Below, piece by piece: positions 6,785-10,106 of a DNA stretch of 10,106 nt (its first letter is position 1; each line of letters begins with the position of its first letter). The notes below the pieces were generated by a model. It was given only the letters and a program-made list of their open reading frames with translations. It was not told the DNA's origin and did not search any database. The DNA is from Hyphomicrobiaceae bacterium (GTDB taxonomy: Bacteria; Pseudomonadota; Alphaproteobacteria; Rhizobiales; Hyphomicrobiaceae), in NCBI GenBank assembly GCA_017353825.1, contig JAFMSC010000116.1, positions 1 through 10,106 on the forward strand, given 5' to 3'. The position numbers and the translations under genes are program-made.

Positions 6785-7729
6785 ATGGACGCGAGTGTCA
6801 GTAAGGGCGCCGAGGTGAGCGAGCGTCCCCGCACCAGCGACAGTGTGGAGGTCGCCCCCATCAAGTCGGTGGGCATCATCGGTGCGGGCCAGATGGGCAA
6901 CGGTATCGCCCACGTCGCCGCCATCGCCGGCTACGACGTGGCGATCAACGATCTCAAGAAGGAGATGGTGGAGAAGGCCCGCGCCCTCATCGAGCGTAAC
7001 ATGAGCCGGCAGGTGTCGCGCGCGCTGATCACCGACTCCGAGATGCAAGCCGCCCTCAGGCGCATCAAGTATGCGCCCGACCTCGCGGCGGTTGGCGATA
7101 AGGATCTTGTGATCGAGGCTGCCACCGAGGACGAGGCCATCAAACGCAAGATCTTCGCCGAGCTTTGTCCCAAGCTCAAGTCGTCGACCATCCTGGCCAC
7201 CAACACCTCGTCGATCTCCATCACGCGCTTGGCCTCGGCCACCGACCGGCCGGAGCGCTTCATCGGCATGCACTTCATGAACCCGGTGCCGATGATGCAG
7301 CTGGTGGAGCTGATCCGGGGCATCGCCACCGGCGACGAGACGTTCGGGGCGGCGCGACGCTTCGTCGAGAGCCTGGGCAAGGTCATCGCGGTGTCGGAGG
7401 ACTTCCCGGCCTTCATCGTCAACCGCATCCTGCTGCCGATGATCAATGAGGCGGTCTACACCCTCTACGAGGGTGTGGGCACCGTTGAATCGATCGACAA
7501 GGCGATGCGGCTCGGCGCCAACCACCCCATGGGGCCGTTGGAACTGGCCGACTTCATCGGCCTCGACACCTGCCTGTCTGTCATGCAGGTGCTCTATGAG
7601 GGCCTGGCGGATTCCAAGTACCGCCCCTGCCCGCTCTTGGTGAAGTACGTCGAGGCCGGCTGGCTCGGCCGCAAGACCAAGCGCGGCTTTTATGACTACC
7701 GCGGCGAGAAGCCCGTCCCCACGCGGTGA
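6785..7729 (+). CDS. hbd: 3-hydroxybutyryl-CoA dehydrogenase (3-hydroxyacyl-CoA dehydrogenase family)
   Basis: A 314-residue cytosolic NAD(P)-dependent enzyme interconverting 3-hydroxybutyryl-CoA and acetoacetyl-CoA. The Rossmann motif GIIGAGQMGNGIAHV is at 30-44. The active site matches the family spacing: Ser142 in TNTSS, catalytic His163 in GMHFMNPVP, Glu175 twelve residues later in LVEL, and Asn213 in FIVNR. The C-terminal helical dimerisation domain ends with GRKTKRGFYDY (295-305). The first 26 residues are a Ser/Glu-rich extension; most homologs begin right before the Rossmann strand, so a later start is possible, but ATG 6785 has the good AAGGAG. It lies 50 bp after etfA and is probably in the etfBA transcript, linking flavoprotein electron transfer with beta-oxidation or C4-CoA metabolism. 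Confidence 0.94.
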   Translation: MDASVSKGAEVSERPRTSDSVEVAPIKSVGIIGAGQMGNGIAHVAAIAGYDVAINDLKKEMVEKARALIERNMSRQVSRALITDSEMQAALRRIKYAPDLAAVGDKDLVIEAATEDEAIKRKIFAELCPKLKSSTILATNTSSISITRLASATDRPERFIGMHFMNPVPMMQLVELIRGIATGDETFGAARRFVESLGKVIAVSEDFPAFIVNRILLPMINEAVYTLYEGVGTVESIDKAMRLGANHPMGPLELADFIGLDTCLSVMQVLYEGLADSKYRPCPLLVKYVEAGWLGRKTKRGFYDYRGEKPVPTR

Positions 7730-7748
7730 TATCGGTTGGGGTCAAGCG

Positions 7749-7795
7749 GCCGGCGAAGCCGGCGCAGACCCAACGCGGTGTTTGCCCGCTTTTTT
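7749..7795 (+). terminator. candidate terminator after the dehydrogenase gene
   Basis: A tight hairpin GCCGGC-GAA-GCCGGC (7749-7763) lies 20 bp after the stop. It is followed by a weaker stem GCGG/CCGC (7775-7778 with 7786-7789) immediately abutting six T residues (7790-7795). The second unit has the form of an intrinsic terminator, though its stem is short. Confidence 0.4.
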
Positions 7796-7812
7796 GATGC
7801 TCCCGCGTTGGG
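7769..7812. repeat. 10-bp perfect inverted repeat
   Basis: CCCAACGCGG (7769-7778) pairs perfectly with CCGCGTTGGG (7803-7812) across a 24-base loop that contains the T run. The left arm overlaps the short terminator-like stem, so the two folds are mutually exclusive. Confidence 0.75.
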
Positions 7813-7958
7813 CCTCGCCACGCTTGCACCGACCCGACCTCCGTCGGCGTGCGGGTGGGATGGCGTCCTCGCTTGGACGGGCTCGACGCTGCCCATCGGC
7901 GCCTCCTGTGGACATCATTGCAAGCAACGCCGCGATGGTCGTGCCGGAAAAATAGCGG

Positions 7959-7974
7959 CCGGCCGTCTGGCCGG
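7959..7974. repeat. GC-rich hairpin
   Basis: CCGGCC-GTCT-GGCCGG is a 6-bp perfect stem with a tetraloop. There is no T run after it. Confidence 0.6.
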
Positions 7975-8039
7975 ATCGCCGGCATTTCTAAGAAAGTCGG
8001 GCTAGGCACGCGCTTGGGCGTCCTTGCCGACACGTTGAG

Positions 8040-8116
8040 CTAGGGCCTCAGCCTCGCGTGATCGGCCGCCTCCGGCCGTGCGCACCACGGGCCCCGTTGA
8101 AGGGGCTGAGCCCTGG
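8040..8116 (+). other. compound hairpin with two inner stems
   Basis: The outer arms GGGCCTCAGCC (8043-8053) and GGCTGAGCCC (8104-8113) pair over 10 bp with one bulged C. Pairing can extend outward to 8040/8116 through an A-T, a G-U and a C-G pair. Inside are the stem CGGCCG-CCTC-CGGCCG (8063-8078) and a smaller ACGG/CCGT hairpin (8087-8097). The layout is a three-way junction, about 75 bases before the start of the substrate-binding-protein gene, so it could lie in its 5' leader or just upstream of its promoter. Confidence 0.5.
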
Positions 8117-8181
8117 AATTGTAACTGACAAGGCGCACCGCCGGTGCCAACATCGAGCAGCATTTGCAACAAGCAAAATAC

Positions 8182-8187
8182 GGGAGG
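8182..8187 (+). promoter_or_regulatory. Shine-Dalgarno of the substrate-binding-protein gene
   Basis: GGGAGG is followed by ATGATG. It is 5 bases from the second ATG (8193) and only 2 from the first (8190), which favours 8193. Confidence 0.65.
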
Positions 8188-8192
8188 AAATG

Positions 8193-9197
8193 ATGCTGAG
8201 ACCAACGACCCTTCTCCTGGGGTTCGCGCTGGCTCTCTTCGGCACGCCGTCCGCAGACGCCCAGCCGCCGGTCAAAATCCGCGTGGCCTGGGTGGCGCCG
8301 GTGTCGAACTGGGCCTCCATCCTGCTCGAGAAGAAGGAGTTGGCCAAGCACATGGGCCAGTCCTACGTCATGGAGCCCGTGCGCTACGCCGGGACGCCGC
8401 CGATGGTGACGGCGCTGGCGAGCGGGGAGCTGGAGGTTGCCAACCTCGCCTATTCGACGCTCGCTATCGCCATCAAGAACGCGGGCATCGACGATCTGCG
8501 TGTGATCGCCCACGAGTTCCGCGACGGCGTGCCCGGCCGCTACACGCAAGAATACATGGTGCTGGCCGACGGCCCCATCAAAAGCGCGCAGGACCTCAAG
8601 GGCAAGGTGGTGGCTTCCAACGCGGCTGGCAGCGCCGTCGACGTGGCCATGCGTGCCATGCTGCGCAAGAACGGGCTCGAGGACAAGCGCGACTACACCG
8701 TGCTGGAGACGCCATTCCCAACCATGCGGGCGATGCTGGCCGAAAAGAAGGTGGATCTCATCCCCGCCGTTCTGCCTTTTTCGCTCGATCCCGAGCTGCG
8801 CAAGGTCGGGCGTACGCTGTTCTTGCAGCGCGACGCCATCGGGGAGACGGAGATGATCGTGTGGGCGGTGCGCAAGCCGTTCATCGACAAGAACCGTGCG
8901 GCGATGGCGGACTTTATGGAGGACACGCTGCGGATCGTGCACTGGTATCTCGATCCCGCCAACCAGAAGGCGGCGGCCGAAATCGCAGCCAAGGTCACCA
9001 AGCAGCCAGCGGAGCGCTTCTCGTGGGTGTTCACCGAGAACGATTACTACCGCGATCCCAATATGCTGCCGAACCTGGAGGCGCTGCAGCGCAACCTCGA
9101 CATGACGACGGACCTCGGCTTCGTGGAGGGCAAGCTGGATGTTGCCAAGTACACGGACCTCACCATCGTCAAGGAGGCGGCGGCGCGGCTGAAGTAG
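8193..9197 (+). CDS. ABC transporter substrate-binding protein, NMT1/SsuA/TauA-like
   Basis: 334 residues, exported. The signal peptide is 1-23 (Arg3, hydrophobic core, cleavage after SADA). The mature part starts KIRVAWVAPVSNWASILLEK and continues with the type-II periplasmic-binding-protein pattern of the nitrate/sulfonate/taurine family: MVTALASGELEVANLAYSTLAIAI (71-94) and DLKGKVVASNAAGSAVDVAMRAML (134-157, the second-lobe anion-binding turn). The ligand cannot be inferred; the family covers sulfonates, taurine, nitrate and thiamine-pyrimidine precursors. There is no lipobox cysteine, so it is a soluble periplasmic protein. It is not in an operon with the neighbouring permease gene, which is convergent, but the two families commonly pair. 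Confidence 0.9.
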   Translation: MLRPTTLLLGFALALFGTPSADAQPPVKIRVAWVAPVSNWASILLEKKELAKHMGQSYVMEPVRYAGTPPMVTALASGELEVANLAYSTLAIAIKNAGIDDLRVIAHEFRDGVPGRYTQEYMVLADGPIKSAQDLKGKVVASNAAGSAVDVAMRAMLRKNGLEDKRDYTVLETPFPTMRAMLAEKKVDLIPAVLPFSLDPELRKVGRTLFLQRDAIGETEMIVWAVRKPFIDKNRAAMADFMEDTLRIVHWYLDPANQKAAAEIAAKVTKQPAERFSWVFTENDYYRDPNMLPNLEALQRNLDMTTDLGFVEGKLDVAKYTDLTIVKEAAARLK

Positions 9198-9236
9198 GAC
9201 CTCTCCTCGCCCAGCGCCAACCTCGCCCGCGTACTC

Positions 9237-9350
9237 CAACGGGGCGGGAAAGGGGGGCGGGGGTGAGGGGGCAGCGGCACGCTTCCCAATCGGTGCTTGT
9301 GGCTCGCCCTCTCCCCGATTGGCGCCAAAGTGGCGCAACATGGGGAGAGA
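9237..9350. repeat. palindromic G/C-rich intergenic repeat between convergent genes, probable bidirectional terminator
   Basis: CTCTCCCC (9309-9316) pairs with GGGGAGAG (9342-9349), enclosing an inner stem GCGCC/GGCGC (9322-9326 with 9332-9336). A competing 8-bp inverted repeat pairs CCAATCGG (9286-9293) with CCGATTGG (9315-9322), sharing bases with the first. Upstream is a G-rich tract (about 9240-9280). On the minus strand the order GGGGAGAGGG...CCCCTCACCCC resembles the widespread intergenic palindromic repeats of proteobacteria (recalled, not searched). Its place between converging stops suggests transcription termination on both strands. Confidence 0.6.
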
Positions 9351-9352
9351 GA

Positions 9353-10106
9353 TCATACCGTGCTCGTCGCCTGCACCTCCTGGTGCCAGATCAAGAGACG
9401 GCGGCGCACCAGCGCCATCGTCTTGACCAGCACGTAACCAACCGCTGCGATCTCGACGATGCCGGCAAACACGCCGCGCGAGTCGGCGAACCGGGAGGCG
9501 TGCGCCATGGCGCCGCCGAGGCCGTAGCCGCCCATCAGCATCTCGGCCACGACGGCGACGATGAGAGCGATCGGCAGGGCGACCTGCAGGCCGGTCATGA
9601 CCTGCGGCAAGGCGGCGGGCAACAGGACTTGCCATACGAGCTCGCGCTCGCCCGCCCCCATGTTGCGCGCCGACCACAGCAGGTGGCGGTCGACGGCGGC
9701 GATGCCGGCCACGGTCGCCGTCACCACCGGGAAGATGGCGTCGAGCACCACCATGGCGATCTTGGAAAGGTCATAGACCCCGAGCCAGAGCATCATGACG
9801 GGCAGGAAGGCGATCTTGGGCATGGGGAACCCGACCGACACGATCGGGTCGAACAGCCAGCGCACGGCAACATTGCGCGACATGGCCATGCCGACAATGA
9901 CGCCGGCCACGGCAGCAATGCCGAAGCCGGCGAGGGCGCGATAGAGCGTCAACGCGGTGTTGAGGGCGAGGTCGCCGGCCACGGCATCAGTTAACATGCG
10001 GGCGAAAACGGCGGTGAGCCGCGGCAGCTGGAAGGGCGTGACGGCGCCGCTCGCCGCCAGTGCCTCCCAGGCGAGCGCCAGCGCCAGGATGGGGGTCGCG
10101 CGGGCG
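9353..10106 (-). CDS. ABC transporter permease (SsuC/TauC-type, BPD_transp_1), 5' end outside window
   Basis: The inner-membrane subunit of an ABC importer of the sulfonate/nitrate/taurine class. The reading frame stays open to the window edge: the 36 codons before the first ATG (9997) read as a typical permease N-terminus (ILALALAWEALAASGAV, then FQLPRLTAVFARML). The gene is therefore truncated by the window and the ATG at 9997 is not its start. About 250 residues are visible, nearly the full family length. Counting from Met 9997, the periplasmic entry is LALNTALTLYRALAGFG (10-26), the LWLG turn is at 70-73, and the EAA-like coupling loop is SARNMGAGERELVWQVLLPAALP (109-131), which contacts the ATPase. 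The stop TGA is 9353-9355. The cognate ATPase gene is probably beyond the right edge. Confidence 0.9.
   Translation of the reverse strand, partial: ARATPILALALAWEALAASGAVTPFQLPRLTAVFARMLTDAVAGDLALNTALTLYRALAGFGIAAVAGVIVGMAMSRNVAVRWLFDPIVSVGFPMPKIAFLPVMMLWLGVYDLSKIAMVVLDAIFPVVTATVAGIAAVDRHLLWSARNMGAGERELVWQVLLPAALPQVMTGLQVALPIALIVAVVAEMLMGGYGLGGAMAHASRFADSRGVFAGIVEIAAVGYVLVKTMALVRRRLLIWHQEVQATSTV

Larger units (their letters stand above)
7730..8192. other. 463-bp gene-free region dense in inverted repeats
   Basis: No convincing gene lies here. Visible dyads are 7749-7763, 7769-7812, 7834-7847, 7959-7974, 8040-8116 and 8135-8147, many with 5-10 bp GC-rich arms. The left part probably ends the etfBA-hbd transcript; the right part is the leader and promoter of the substrate-binding-protein gene. 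The density of palindromes suggests an accumulated or mobile-like intergenic repeat, or a structured RNA, but neither can be settled from a single copy. Confidence 0.6.

Noticed and set aside
5658..7525. Two 315-331-residue minus-strand frames opposite etfA and hbd
   Set aside because: Antisense shadows of conserved genes, with Gly/His/Arg-rich products and no domains.
7909..7955. Plausible-looking peptide end VDIIASNAAMVVPEK before a stop, perhaps a pseudogene tail
   Set aside because: The upstream part of the same frame is unlike protein and shows no family similarity; about 15 residues are too few to support a gene remnant.
8090..8192. TPP riboswitch, suggested by a GGGGCTGAG segment and AACTGA before an NMT1/THI5-like binding-protein gene
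   Set aside because: The conserved CTGATCTGG-type block, the terminal AGGGA and the proper helix order are missing; only a few short matches remain.
8040..9994. Very long open frames on both strands over the binding-protein/permease region (8144-9994 plus, 8040-9677 minus)
   Set aside because: They lie opposite or out of frame with genes that have clear family motifs; their products are Arg/Gly/His-rich low-complexity sequence typical of shadows in high-GC DNA.

Overview
The window reads as a stretch of chromosome from a high-GC alphaproteobacterium. Support for this comes from the envC-ctpA pair, a PduO-type cobalamin adenosyltransferase next to a rhomboid protease and an etfBA-hydroxyacyl-CoA dehydrogenase cluster, a small HIG1-like twin-transmembrane protein, and the codon usage. 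The genus cannot be fixed from sequence reading alone. No rRNA, tRNA, CRISPR array, insertion sequence or prophage gene was seen.

Layout, left to right. Bases 1-193 are non-coding and carry a 13-bp tandem repeat and GGGTC/GACCC palindromic motifs. Next come two minus-strand genes: envC (amidase activator with a degenerate LytM domain) followed by ctpA (S41 C-terminal processing protease), joined by an ATGA stop/start overlap. A 120-bp divergent region separates them from the plus-strand block: a small HIG1-like membrane protein, a spacer with two short tandem repeats, cob(I)alamin adenosyltransferase, and a GTG-started rhomboid protease. After a 275-bp gap with a readable sigma70-type promoter come etfB, etfA and a 3-hydroxybutyryl-CoA dehydrogenase. 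etfB and etfA share an ATGA overlap, and the dehydrogenase has its own good Shine-Dalgarno.

The longest gene-free stretch is 7730-8192 (463 bp). It is packed with inverted repeats and potential hairpins. It precedes a plus-strand, secreted NMT1/SsuA-type substrate-binding protein. That gene converges, across a 155-bp palindromic C/G-rich spacer, on a minus-strand ABC permease whose 5' end lies just outside the right edge.

How the genes work together. EnvC and CtpA belong to envelope and septal peptidoglycan remodelling. The EtfAB flavoprotein and the dehydrogenase belong to acyl-CoA beta-oxidation or C4-CoA (PHB/ethylmalonyl-CoA) metabolism, and the adenosyltransferase makes the cofactor for B12-dependent acyl-CoA mutases that often act in the same carbon flow (inference). 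The ABC pair is probably an uptake system for a small organic molecule such as a sulfonate, nitrile or pyrimidine precursor; the ligand cannot be read from sequence.

The coding content is ordinary. The most unusual material is non-coding: the hairpin-dense 7730-8192 region, the palindromic repeat at 9237-9350, and three separate short tandem repeats.
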